Of a DNA stretch of 64,000 bases, positions 21,664 to 32,300 are shown one piece after another (position 1 is the first letter of the stretch; each line of letters opens with the position of its first letter). A model generated the notes under the pieces. It saw nothing but the letters and a program-made list of their open reading frames with translations. It was not told where the DNA came from and searched no databases. This DNA is from Phaseolus vulgaris (taxonomy: Eukaryota; Streptophyta; Magnoliopsida; Fabales; Fabaceae): positions 23,713,067 through 23,777,066 of the forward strand of contig NC_023759.2 in the NCBI RefSeq assembly GCF_000499845.2, written 5' to 3'. The translations under genes and the position numbers were made by a program.

Positions 21664-24032
21664 AATGAAAACGTTCATCTGAGGGTACAATTTTGCCGTC
21701 TACCACTTCATGGCAAATCAAGAACTGGAGAGGTCCAAGTCGGGGTAAGCACAAGCGAACTGCTCCAAGGCTGCGCCAAACCCGGAAGTCAGAACGTTTG
21801 CGGCATTGAGGTTGAGTTCTTCACTTTGTTTCTTTAGCTTTTCGTTCTCCTCAAGCGCCTGGGCAAGTTTTGCTGCAGATTCGTTCAGCTCCTTATCTTT
21901 CTCGCTCAGTTCCTTGGCTTTTTGGTCCATGTCAGCTTTGATGTTACCCAGCAGATCCTCCCTCTCAATCGACTTGGCCTCGAGCTCGTCCGCGTAGGCC
22001 CCTTTAGCCTTGAGAGTCTCCTCAAGGCCCGCTATCTTCTCCTGTTGATGCACGAGTCTACCCTCGAGTTCAGTGACCTCTAAGAGTTTGGCGTCGAGCT
22101 TTTGGCCTAGTTCAGCACTATTTTTGCGTTCGCTCCGCAACTCCTCCTTCAGAGCATTCTCTAACCGCGAAAACTCCAATCCCCGCATCGTAAGGTCACG
22201 CTTAAGTTGTTGAACTTGGTCTTTCGCAACACCGGCTTCGGATTCATACTGGCTCAAGGAGTCCCTTAAAGCCTCGCCCATCATCTGGTAAAGGCGTTTC
22301 TCTACGTACTCGGTAGTCATAGCGCTAAGGTAAGCGGCGTGGGCTTTCAAGACCTCCTCGACAGGGGCTGGAAGAGCAGGGATTGGAAGAGGAGTCGGGG
22401 GTTGGTTCTCGCCGCCGCCTTCATAAGTATGGACAACCAGGGGAACATCAGGACATTACAGGTTGGGGAGACCACTGAATGTCCGCAACTTGCTCCAGAA
22501 CGCCCCCAACAGCTGAGGTGTTTGATGGTAGAGCATCCCCAGCACTCTCAAAGGGTGTAGAGACGCTGGGGGGATTTTCCGCATAATTTGGGCCCGTACT
22601 CTCGTTTGCGGGTAGCTCGGTGACGGTTGCCCTGTTCCTTTTGCAGATAAGTCCATCTTCAGTGCTCTCGTCATCCTCCTCATCCGACACCATTATGGGA
22701 TTCTTCCTCTTGGCCCTCTTCGGCTGCAGCTTCTTTCTCGAAGGGACAGGAGGGGCTATAAGGGAAGATGAGCCCACGGGAGGAAGCTCGCCTCGGGCAA
22801 CAGCAGCTTCCGCTACAGAATTCGGGACGGTTTGAGAACCCGCAGCGAGTTTGTGGCGTTTGACTATAGAACGCAGTCTGGCCATATGATCCTTTCCCAG
22901 CATTGTGTCTGCACGAAGTAATAAATGTTCACAAATCAATACAATTACAGATACAGATAATTAGCAGTGCAAGGGTAAGCACAGGACATGTAATGCGAAC
23001 AAACTTGGTAAAGAAGTAAAACAGATTTGGCACAGGAAGAAAAATCCAGGTGGAGTGGAGGGACAGACCTATGTAAAAGTCTAGTTGATCCTCATAGAAT
23101 TCGAACTTGATGATTAAGGAGGTAGGTAAGGTGGTATTGGTGGAGGCAACTTCCTTCCAGAAGTGACACAAGTCTCTATCGAGCTCCCCCATCTTCTCTG
23201 GACACCTAGCTTTCCGAAAATGATCCTGAGAATCCTTTTTTCCCTTGTCAACCCAGTACAAGGGGAACCCATCGAGAAGTGCGGGACTCTGATCATTACA
23301 GCAAACACGAACGAACTTACCCTTCCAATCCTTATAGGATTGTTGGAAGATGGAAAGGATGGATCTCCCAACAATCCCATTAAAACTTACCCATAGGCGG
23401 TCCCCTGGGTTTTTGGCCTCAAACAAAAATAAGAACACGTCTACAGAGGCTGGATGGCCTAAATGTGCACAAACAATTTGGTATGCCCTGACAAACGCCC
23501 AGCCGTTGGGATGCAGCTGAGCAGGGGCAATATCAAGCTCGGTAAGGAGCTCCCTCTCAAAGCGAGTAAAGGGGAACCTGAGTTTAACCTTCTTAAACAC
23601 GGTTGCGTAAACAAAGCAGAAAGGGTGGCCATCGTTGCCATCGCTATCAGTACAAACAGATTCCCCGGGAGGACAAGGACGAATAACAACCTTATCATCA
23701 TGCTCCTTATGGAATGTGAGGTGGGTCTTATCTCTCAAGTGAAGAATGTCGGCCTCAGAGTTAATCAAGGAAGTCTCGTTCAGCAAAGCTGGAGGAGCCC
23801 ATGAGTACAACAGTTTGTAATCAGGAATGGGGCGGGCAGTGGCGCTAGTTTGTGGGGGAGTTGATTGCGATTGGTTGGGACGAGAGGGCGCAGGCCTCTG
23901 AGCCCGATTTGAAAGGATGCCAGGATCTCTAGGTGGGTTACGAGACGTGGAGGGGTTTCCTGACGAAGGTTGTTTGCGAGATTTTGAAGGAGGGTTTCGA
24001 GAGGGGGCAGGGGTGGCACCTGTACGAGCCAT
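21664..24032 (-). pseudogene. RT-B first antisense gene (PF04195-type + coiled coil), broken
   Basis: Exon 1 starts at ATG 24032 (MARTGATPAPSRNPP) and runs to 23069, 964 nt ending ATA-G, with the PF04195-type motifs FTRFERELLTELD, LHPNGWAFVRAY and GFPLYW. Exon 2 starts at 22908 (MLGKDHMARLRSIVKRHKL). Same phase-1 intron as in RT1. A 5' UTR intron spans about 24289-24039 (donor GGTAAGCC, acceptor CTGCAG). Exon 2 is broken by a stop near 22448, a frame change before 22350 (coiled coil 22350-21718) and another shift near 21718, after which CHEVVDGKIVPSDE appears. Not functional. Confidence 0.85.
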
Positions 24033-24559
24033 CGAGAACTGCAGGAAAGACGAAAGGAAAGTAAGAAAAGGAAAGCGGAGGGTCGCTAAAAGGAATGATT
24101 CGATTTGAAAAATAGGAAGGGAAAGCAGCATGAACAACAGGGGTCGTAGGAAGGGAAAGAAAACCTAAAAACGCAGGGAAAAAAGCGACACAGAGAACAA
24201 ACAGCCCACAACGTATGCGTCAAACAGTTAAGGGATGATGCAAGTTGATCAAAATGCGGTGAGCACCAACGAAGTGATAAAGGGCTTACCTTTTTTATGA
24301 TCGAGGGACCGTACGAGGAAATGATGATTGGGGAGATGAAGCGTTCACCAGAGCGTATCGAAAGTTTGAAGGTGAAGCAGGAAGATAATGTAACAGTGGG
24401 GTGGCGCGAGAAGTTTAGAGTTTCGAAGGTTATGGGACGCGCAAACGACACGAAATAACAACCATCGATGAATCCACGTGTCATTTGATGGGAGGGGGTT
24501 GGTGAAGTGTCAAATCAGTAACCGGCGTGCGCATTAGCGCGCGGAGCCACGTAGATCGC

Positions 24560-26450
24560 CGAAGTTTAAACTCACCCTCCCCGAGTCGCCAAGGGCGATG
24601 ATGTGATCAGGAAGTGCGAAGGGGGCGGTCTGCAAAATGTACACGACCGCCGACGGAGTCGTCGTCAAACCAAAGACTAGGCGGTCTGACATCACTACGA
24701 GCAGTACGTCGCCAACCATCCCAATGAGGTCGGGCGCGATAATGCTGAAGGTTCGAATAAGAAAGCTCAAACGAAAAGGCATCCATCACAAAGCGAAGGC
24801 CGAGCAGAGCCATAAACAAGGCAACCAGAAACAGGATGTTTAAGGAATGGGAAACAAACAAAATCTAAGAAATTCACGCCGAGCGTAAAGGCAATATCGG
24901 AGTGACGTGCGCGGCATGACAAAGAACGCAAGCATGCGAGATAATTTAAACAGCATTCAGCATAAAGGAAAGTGCAGAACCAATGTTAGGGTTACAGACG
25001 AAGTTTGTAACATTTGCAAAATGGAATTGTAGTCCTATACACGTCCTAAATATCTGCACAAAAAGCAAGAACACATCACTCATCGGTGGCCCCAGGCTGC
25101 GAGCAATGCGACGAAAAGGCCCGTCTCCGAACCGCAAAGCCCGAGTCAGAAGCGTCCTCTGATGATCGTTTACCTTTGAACCTACGTGAAAGAGAGGAGT
25201 AAAGTATAGTGAGAGACATACGGGAAACAAAGTATTTCTAAGCGAAATCATAACAAGAAGTGGGAAAGTCATGAGAAAAGCCTCACACACATATATATCT
25301 TTCCAGAAGCTCGACATTATACTCCAAGCTTATTAAAGAAGCCGCATCAAATCCTCCAACACCCACCAGGATCTTGCAAGCTTCCTGATCCCTTGAAGAC
25401 AGTTTCTTAAGGGGTTTAGATTTCAGGGCTCTGGCGTCCTTTGTCCAGTACAAAGGAAAGCCGTCCAGGGCAGAAGGCACCAAGCTGGAACAACATACCT
25501 TAAAAAACCTGCCTTTCCACCCTGTGAAGGCTTGCTGAAAAGGAGTCAAAAGAATCCTACCAGGGGCATTGCTAAGAGTTACCCAAAGATTGTTTCTCTG
25601 CCTCTTCACCTCAAAGAAGTGAAGAAAAATGTCCACAGAAGGTGCACATCCAAGGAAGCCAAACAAAATGTCAAAGGCCTTCACAAAGGCCCAACTGTTA
25701 GGGTACAGTTGGGCTGGAGCGGTGTTCATCTCCGTTAACAGCTCCCTCTCGAACCTGGAAAAGGGAAGGCGTACGCCGACGCACTTAAAAACTACTTGGT
25801 AAAAATAGAAAAAGGGGACCCCGTTATTGGATCGTTCATCCCCGCACACCGGCTCCCCCATGGAACAAGGAAGCACGACGATGTCATCATCGTGCCTCTT
25901 TGCGAAGGCACGATGATCATATGAGCACGCTTCCCCCACGTGTTCCCTCAGGGCCCTAGTAGAAAGTAAGCAAGAGTACTCGTCGAGTAGTTCATTTGAA
26001 GCCCAGGGATAAAGGTCCTTATGACTCACTCGGGAGGAAGATGGGTTTGTGGACATCTTAGTGTGTACTGGCAGTAAGGAAACTGGGGGTCAAGGGGTCA
26101 GTAACGCAACAAAGGGAAAGGTCGCAAAGAAAGAACGTGGGGCAAGAAGTTCTTGGGAAGAAGATGAATAGTGCAAGAAAGATACGAAAGAAACAGAGAC
26201 AGTAAGTTGAGGTGCGGGGTTTTCAAGATTCGAGCCTCGTGATTGAAGCGGTAAAGCAAGCGCCTTGTGAGTGGGCCACGTGTCGCGAGGTAAAGGTACG
26301 GATTAAAATGTCATTTGTCTCACTCAGAGAATGTCACATCGTCAGAGCCCTTGAGGGTACGTTGCACCGGCGATACAGAAATGTCACGTCAATCGATCGG
26401 AAGGTGGCATGTCATCAAAACGCCGCAAGGGCAGTAGGGGGCAAGCTTTA
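24560..26450 (+). other. Extra module in RT-B carrying a second antisense gene
   Basis: Sequence before 24560 resembles the DNA just before the polypurine tract of RT1 (GGAGCCACGTAGATCG at 24541-24556, GCCACGTAGATCGG at 6041-6054). The usual PPT-LTR join comes only at about 26480. The roughly 1.9 kb between has no counterpart in RT1, RT-A' or RT-E, but its gene matches the one in RT-C. It therefore looks like a captured segment, or the ancestral state lost elsewhere. Confidence 0.55.
24946..26056 (-). CDS. RT-B second antisense gene, PF04195-type domain, two exons
   Basis: Exon 1 (26056-25291, 766 nt) begins MSTNPSSSRVSHKDLYPW and holds the PF04195-type core: YDHRAFAKRHDDDIVVLPC, FSRFERELLTEMN, LYPNSWAFVKAF, GFPLYW. 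Exon 2 from 25181 (after CACGTAG) reads SKVNDHQRTLLTRALRF and stays open to 24946. Spliced it is 333 residues with no coiled coil. The last exon base is T where the RT-C copy has G, and the donor reads GTGTGTG, so splicing may be impaired. Exon 1 alone would end seven bases past the junction (CV-stop). Function unknown. Confidence 0.65.
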
Positions 26451-26496
26451 GTCTTTTCGCCGAAAGCAAGTTATCAGCTCAAGACTGGGGGGCTTG

Positions 26497-27451
26497 TGTA
26501 CCGACTAGGTCATCGGGTGTAATGCCGTGGACAAGAGAAAGGTAGGTAGTCAAGAAGTCAACGTAGTCGTCGAATGTAAAAGCGGCGTTCTGCAGCGTAA
26601 ATTAGCGGTTATCGCCGAGATATGTCACCGCCAAGATGGATCATCGCCCATCGCCTAAGTAAGACATCGCCTGAGTAAGACATCGCCTGAAGAGTCAACC
26701 CGCATGACGTAAGCATTTCACAGAGAGGGGGCCCACACGATGGGATAACCCTAAGTTGGGTGGCGGCACTGTGGGTCCCTATGCACAGAATAAATGATCA
26801 AGTCGAAAGGGCACGTGGTAATGCCCACGTGCTCACTAAAGGTATCTAGGGAAGGCTGCATGCATGACACGTGTTTAATTAGGGCACTCGAACGGTATGA
26901 TGGCGCGATTAATACAGCGCTCAAGTTAGAGCCCAAGGGGCCATAAGGTTATACATTGCACTCCAGATAAAGGAAGTCCATGGGCCAGATACGCTAAGAT
27001 CCTAAAGATAGCGGCGCAAGGACCTTCTCCAAGGAACCCTAGATAATAGCAGGCAACACAGAGATAAACCCTAGTTTTCACCTATATATAGGGCACAAAT
27101 AAGCCCTAGAGAGGTACGTTTTCTCACAATTACACGAGTTTTAACCTAGTTCCCAGATAGACATACAGGGCGCAAACCCTAATTGTTCTTGACGGCGCAT
27201 CCGCTGAGAGTACAAGACAATTAGGGCAACACAGTTTTAGCCATACAGTTTTCAGTCATTGAGATTATTATATAGTTTCTAGTTACTTTGGTGTTTCTCG
27301 CTAGCTGACTTGATCGTCGGAGTGCAAACGGCCGCGAGGGCGCCCCTTTGTTCTTCTTTTTCAGGTACTGACAGACGAAGCAAAACGAAGGTGCCCTAGC
27401 TCGTTAGGACAAGCCGCGCATAAAGACGACCCAGGTCAACCGGCCGGAACA
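26497..27451 (+). repeat. RT-B 3' LTR
   Basis: 955 bp, same length as the 5' LTR. The polypurine tract AAGACTGGGGGGCT (26481-26494) precedes it. TATATATA is at 27083-27090. The right target duplication CCTTC is at 27452-27456, after which the interrupted antisense gene of RT-C resumes in frame. Confidence 0.95.
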
Positions 27452-28176
27452 CCTTCTTTTACTTCTATCAGGTGGTTTTCAAAACCATCGGCGTGCGCCT
27501 GCCCTTCTCCAGGATTGAGAAGGAACTGCTGACGGAGATCAATGCCGCTCCGGCCCAGTTATATCCCAACAGTTGGGCTTTTGTCAAGGCCTTTGACATC
27601 CTTTTCGGGTTTCTGGGTTGTGCACCCTCGGTCGACATCTTTCTTCACTTCTTCGAGGTGAAGAGGCAAAGGAACAACCTCTGGGTAACTCTCAGTAACG
27701 TTCCTGGCAGAGTTCTCCTGACCCCCTTCCAAAACTCATTCACTGGGTGGAAAGGTTGGTTCTTCAAGATCTGTTGCTCTGACCTCGTTCCCTCCGCCCT
27801 GGATGGTTTTCCACTGTACTGGGTGAGGGAAATGAGGGCCCTCAAATCCAAACCCTTCAAGAAGCTGGCCCCAAATGACCAGGTGGTTTGCCGGATTCTT
27901 GCTGAGGCGGGAGGTTTTGACTCCGCCACCTTGATCAGTTTGGAGTTCAACGCTGGAACTCTCGAAAAGTATATAGGTATGAGTCACTGCCCTAGAAACT
28001 TCCGCCTTTATCGTTCTCTATCTGGGTGTGTTTTGCTTCATGGTGTCTCTGACACGTTCATCTTCCTTGGTGCAGGTTCGAAAATAAATCAAGAGCGGAG
28101 GACACGACTTACCCGAGCTCTGCGGACTGAGAGCGGGGCTTCGTCTTCTTCCCGTGCTGACACCGATGGCCACTGA
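27452..28176 (+). pseudogene. Second-type antisense gene, 3' part (continues 11830-12074)
   Basis: Continues after the CCTTC duplication: FYFYQVVFKTIGVRLPFSR, LYPNSWAFVKAF, GFLGCAPSVDIFLHF and GFPLYW, all PF04195-type motifs. Exon 1 ends TATATAG at 27976. An intron of 99 bp (27977-28075) has GTATGAG and TTGGTGCAG ends. Exon 2 reads GSKINQERRTRLTRALRTE and stops at 28174-28176. Joined across RT-B it would be about as long as the RT-B copy (333 aa). The gene is dead because of the insertion and the upstream indel. Confidence 0.85.
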
Positions 28177-28272
28177 AAAGTTGTTAATTTGTGTTTTTGT
28201 ATGAGTTGTAATGTTTGCCCTGTTCGCATTACTCCCATTTGCATCGAGCACTGCTTGTAACATCAACTTTAC
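28177..28272 (+). other. RT-C spacer left of RT-A'
   Basis: T-rich, 3' UTR-like sequence after the second-type antisense gene. It continues at 40124 after RT-A'. No gene. Confidence 0.5.
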
Positions 28273-28277
28273 TATAC

Positions 28278-29068
28278 TGTACCGCCCTGGTGGTCGGGTG
28301 CGATGACGTGGCATCCTGCTACGGTATAGGCGTGGTGACAAGGCGCCAGGTTGACAGTTGGGAAGGAAGTCGGGAGGCACGTGTAGTCGCCGATAGTTAG
28401 GTTGGCGTGTTCCGATCTCCAGCTTACCAGAACAGGCGATCGCCAGGTTGGGGATGAAGTCGCCAGATGCAGACTCGGGCGACCAGGCAGTCGGAGATCG
28501 CCAGAACGAGCACATCGCCGAAGATGAAGGAGAAGCAGATTATGAAGGCGGCCGGCGAGACCACAGGGAAGGTGTATGAAGGCCCTACCTCGCCAGTTTC
28601 AGTAGAGATCGCACTCCTGAGTTAGCTATGCACTGGGCAGTACCATGCATAGGTAACTTAGCCAAAATGAGAGAAGAAGGAGCGCCAAGTCAGGGAACCC
28701 CAGATGATGGCACGTGTACAGTTGGATACGAGCCACGTGTCCAAGTCTGTAACTGCCAGGAGAGAGAAAACCATCAGGTATATAAGAGTTCCTAACAGAT
28801 TTTCTAAGGTACGCACGTTCAGTTCATACACTTTACGCTTGCGAGTGACAGAGCTGTTTGTGAGAGAGATTTGCACGGTTCCAGTTCTTAGTATTTGGTG
28901 ATACCGTCACTGACTTGAGCGTCGGAGTGCGATCGGCCGCAGCGGCGCCGTATCGTTTCTTTGCAGGTTCTTGAGATAGATCCAGAGGAGGAACGGAGGT
29001 GAGAAGCGGCGCGCACGTCGATCCTTTGACGAGGCATTCTCCAGCGCTCCGGTCAACAGGCAGGATCA
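28278..29068 (+). repeat. RT-A' 5' LTR
   Basis: 791 bp, TGTACCGCCC to CAGGATCA. TATA box TATATAAG at 28779-28786, so transcription probably starts near 28810. Differences from the 3' LTR are one base each near 28288 (G/A), 28625 (G/A) and 28680 (G/C). Confidence 0.97.
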
Positions 29069-29070
29069 TC

Positions 29071-29088
29071 AGGCGCCCACCGTGGGGC
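29071..29088 (+). promoter_or_regulatory. RT-A' primer-binding site
   Basis: AGGCGCCCACCGTGGGGC, two bases after the LTR. It differs from the RT-B and RT-C site only in the first base (A for T); RT-E has the same A form on its strand. Confidence 0.75.
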
Positions 29089-29328
29089 CGTGTAAAACGT
29101 GCTCCCATCCACAGCGTGAGTTCGTGGAGGTTTTCGAGGTTTTCTGCGCGGTTGTGTGCTGGTGCAACCGTCGTTCTTGGTTTCTTTGAGTTTCGTTCGG
29201 TGAAGTTTGTGTTTTAAACCGTTCGCTTGGCTTTTCGATCGGTGGATTCGAGTTCTTTCGTTTGGTTGTTTGGTTCGCGGGGAAACGGTGGTTTTTGGTG
29301 AAGCTGCGATTTTCTTCGAAGGTTTGCG

Positions 29329-32300
29329 GTGTTCTTGAAGTTCTCGCGCGTCGAGCAGGCAAGGATACATGAAGACCTGGTCACCTCTCGCGCCAGGAAC
29401 GAGGAGCTCAGCAAGGTAGCTGAGGAGCTACGTCGAGCTCTCCAAGAGCAGCAGGTTCGTTCTTCCGCTGAAGAGGTGGCACCGTCGACGCCGCCTCGTG
29501 TTTTCCCAATGCCTTTCATTCAGGCGATTACCGACACGCCAATTCCCACGAGCGTGGTCCCGGTTAAAGCTGTTTTTACTGGCGTGGAGGATCCAGAGGC
29601 TCATCTGACCACGTTCCACACACAGATGATGCTGTCAGGAGGGTCGGACGCCGTCTATTGTAAGATGTTCGTGAGCACGCTCCAGGGAACGGCGATGGAG
29701 TGGTTTGTGAGCCTGCCTAATGGCCACATAACTAATTTTCAACAATTCTCAAAGATCTTTGTCGAGCAGTATATTGTGAACAAGGCACCGCCCAGAGTGT
29801 CCTATGATCTGTTTGATATAAGGCAGTACCATGGGGAGTCCCTCAGAGACTACCTCAATCGCTTCGGAGCACAGATGGTCAGATCGCTGGCCAAGGATGA
29901 AGAAATGCTGGTTTATGCCTTCAAGAAGGGCGTGCAGCCAGGGCCATTCTGCGAAGCCTTGATCAGGGCTCATCCAGCGACGTTTGCTGAAGTCAGGCGA
30001 CTTGCGGTGGCCCACATCGCCGACGAGAGTGAGGTCGCCGAGAAGAGAGGCAGCGTGGCTCCCGCCAGGCCACGCGCCCAGACCAGGATCCAGCCACAGA
30101 GGGTGCTGGAAACGGCAGCGGCGGCCAGAAAGGACCAAAGGACTCGCTATCCTTACGATAGGAGAAATAAGGGAAGAAGCCAAGCGCGCCAACCGCCAGC
30201 ACGCCAACAACCAGCACGCCGGGAATACAATCGCCCGCCTAAGCACAAATTCGTCATGGGACTAGCGGACCTGATTGCTATCCCTAACATATCTGCTAGA
30301 TTGAAGGCGCCCGAGAAGGTGGGCGACAAGGTGCTAGGGTCGAAGCCGGACGTCTGGTGCGAGTTTCACCAGTGCTTTGGCCACAACCTGGACTCGTGTT
30401 TGTCTCTAGGGTACCAGCTCGACGATCTGGTTAAGAGCGGGTTCCTAAACGACTATCTGCTGGACAGAAGAACCGGAGGAGCGTCGAGTTCCCAGCCGGC
30501 AGGTGGAGAAGCCCAGCAACACGAGATGCCTATCCATGGGGAGATCCACACCATTGCAGGGGGTTTCTCAGGTGGGGGATGCACCGCATCGCAGAGGAAA
30601 AAGTACGCGCGATCGGTGATGTCAGTGGACATGTTTGAAGATCACTCGCCCGAAGTGGACATTACGTTCACCAAGCAGGATCTTCGGGACGTTGTGCCTC
30701 ATGACAACGATCCCATTGTTATTTCGTTGATCACGGCGGGGAGGAAGGTTCACCGAGTTCTGGTGGACCAAGGAAGTTCGGCAGAGGTGATGTTCTGGCC
30801 GACTTTCACGCAGCTAGAATTGCCCCTTGACCAGCTAAGGCCCTATGGAGGGTGCTTGTATGGGTTCGCTGGCGACCAGGTGGAAGTCAGGGGGTACATT
30901 GAGCTGAGAACCACGTTTACCGATGAGGCTGGGTCGAGGACGGAGAAAATCAAGTACCTCATCGTAAACGCCCCTTCAGCATATAACATCCTGCTGGGAA
31001 GGCCCACCCTTAACAGGATAGGCGCAATTCCATCGACTCGGCACATGAAGGTGAAGCTGCCGTCCATGGAAGGGGTGGTAATCACGATAAAGTCTGATCA
31101 GAAGGAAGCGAAAAGGTGCTATGAAAACAGCCTGAAAAATAAAAGATCAGTGAGTTATGTTACAACCACCCCACCTCCCGGTGTGAAGCCCAGACCGCCG
31201 ATAATGGAGGAGGCCGCCGGAAGGGACGTAGAGATGGTAGATGCTGAGCTGGGGGAGAGGAATGCTGGCCTGGAGGAAGAAGAGGCGCGGAATCGCCCGG
31301 AGGAAGCAAGGGAGCTCAGAATCGCCAAGGCGGTGATCGCCAGGGAATCAAGGCCCAAGCCCGTCGAGCAGTGGCTCGAGAAGGAGATCGGGGGGAAAGT
31401 TTTCAAGCTCGGAAGATCTCTGGAGGTCGATCTCCAGGACCAGATCGCCAAGGTGATTGAACGGCATCTGGACGCGTTTGCCTGGTCCGCTTCGGACATG
31501 CCCGGGATCGATCCCGACTTCTTGTGCCATCATCTGGCGATGGACAGCATGGTGAGACCGGTGCGGCAAAGAAGGAGGAAATTTAATGAAGAGAGGAGGC
31601 AGGCGATCAAGGATGAGACCCAGAAACTCCTCGCTGCAGGCCACATCAGGGAAGTCCAGTACCCTGAGTGGTTGGCAAATGTCGTGCTGGTGAAGAAGAG
31701 CAACGGGAAATGGCGCATGTGCGTCGATTTCACCGATCTGAATAAGGCTTGCCCAAAGGATTCGTATCCTTTACCAAGCATTGATGCCCTGGTTGATAGT
31801 GCTGCAGGGTGCAAGCTGCTGAGTTTCCTGGATGCCTTCTCGGGCTATAATCAGATCAAGATGCATCCCATGGATGAAGAAAAGACAGCCTTCATGACGG
31901 AGAGGTCGTGCTACTGCTATAAGGTGATGCCGTTTGGGCTGAAGAATGCGGGGGCCACGTACCAGAGGCTGATGGACCGAGTACTTGCACCAATGCTGGG
32001 AAGGAACGTGCAAGCTTACGTCGATGACATGGTCGTGACCTCGCAGGAGAAAAGCAAGCACGTTGCAGACTTGGAAGAATTGTTCACGACGATCGCCAAG
32101 TTCAAGTTGAAGCTCAACCCGGAGAAATGCATTTTCGGCGTGGAGGCTGGAAAATTTTTGGGTTTTCTCTTGACTGAAAGAGGAATAGAAGCCAATCCGG
32201 ACAAGTGTGCCGCCATCTTGGCGATGAGAAGCCCGGCTACAGTGAAAGAGGTCCAGCAGCTGACAGGTCGGATGGCAGCCCTATCCCGCTTCGTGTCAGC

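Larger units (their letters stand above)
12075..27451 (+). mobile_element. RT-B: complete Tat element, 15.4 kb, TSD CCTTC
   Basis: LTRs of 955 bp each at 12075-13029 and 26497-27451 are flanked by CCTTC (12070-12074 and 27452-27456). Reading the LTRs by eye I count about 27 substitutions, mostly transitions, so the insertion is clearly older than RT-A'. It holds a decayed gag-pol, hairpin arrays, a 97-bp tandem array interrupted by a solo LTR, a decayed antisense gene, and an extra segment (about 24560-26450) with a second antisense gene. It interrupts the antisense gene of RT-C. Confidence 0.95.

Noticed and set aside
27370..27460. A host gene start around the end of the RT-B 3' LTR
   Set aside because: The frame from 27472 is the interrupted antisense gene of RT-C, shown by the CCTTC duplication and the matching upstream half at 11830-12074.
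29329..29331. GTG at 29329 as the gag start of RT-A'
   Set aside because: Plant cytoplasmic translation starts at ATG. Comparison with RT-E shows the true start region is deleted; the next in-frame ATG is 29509.
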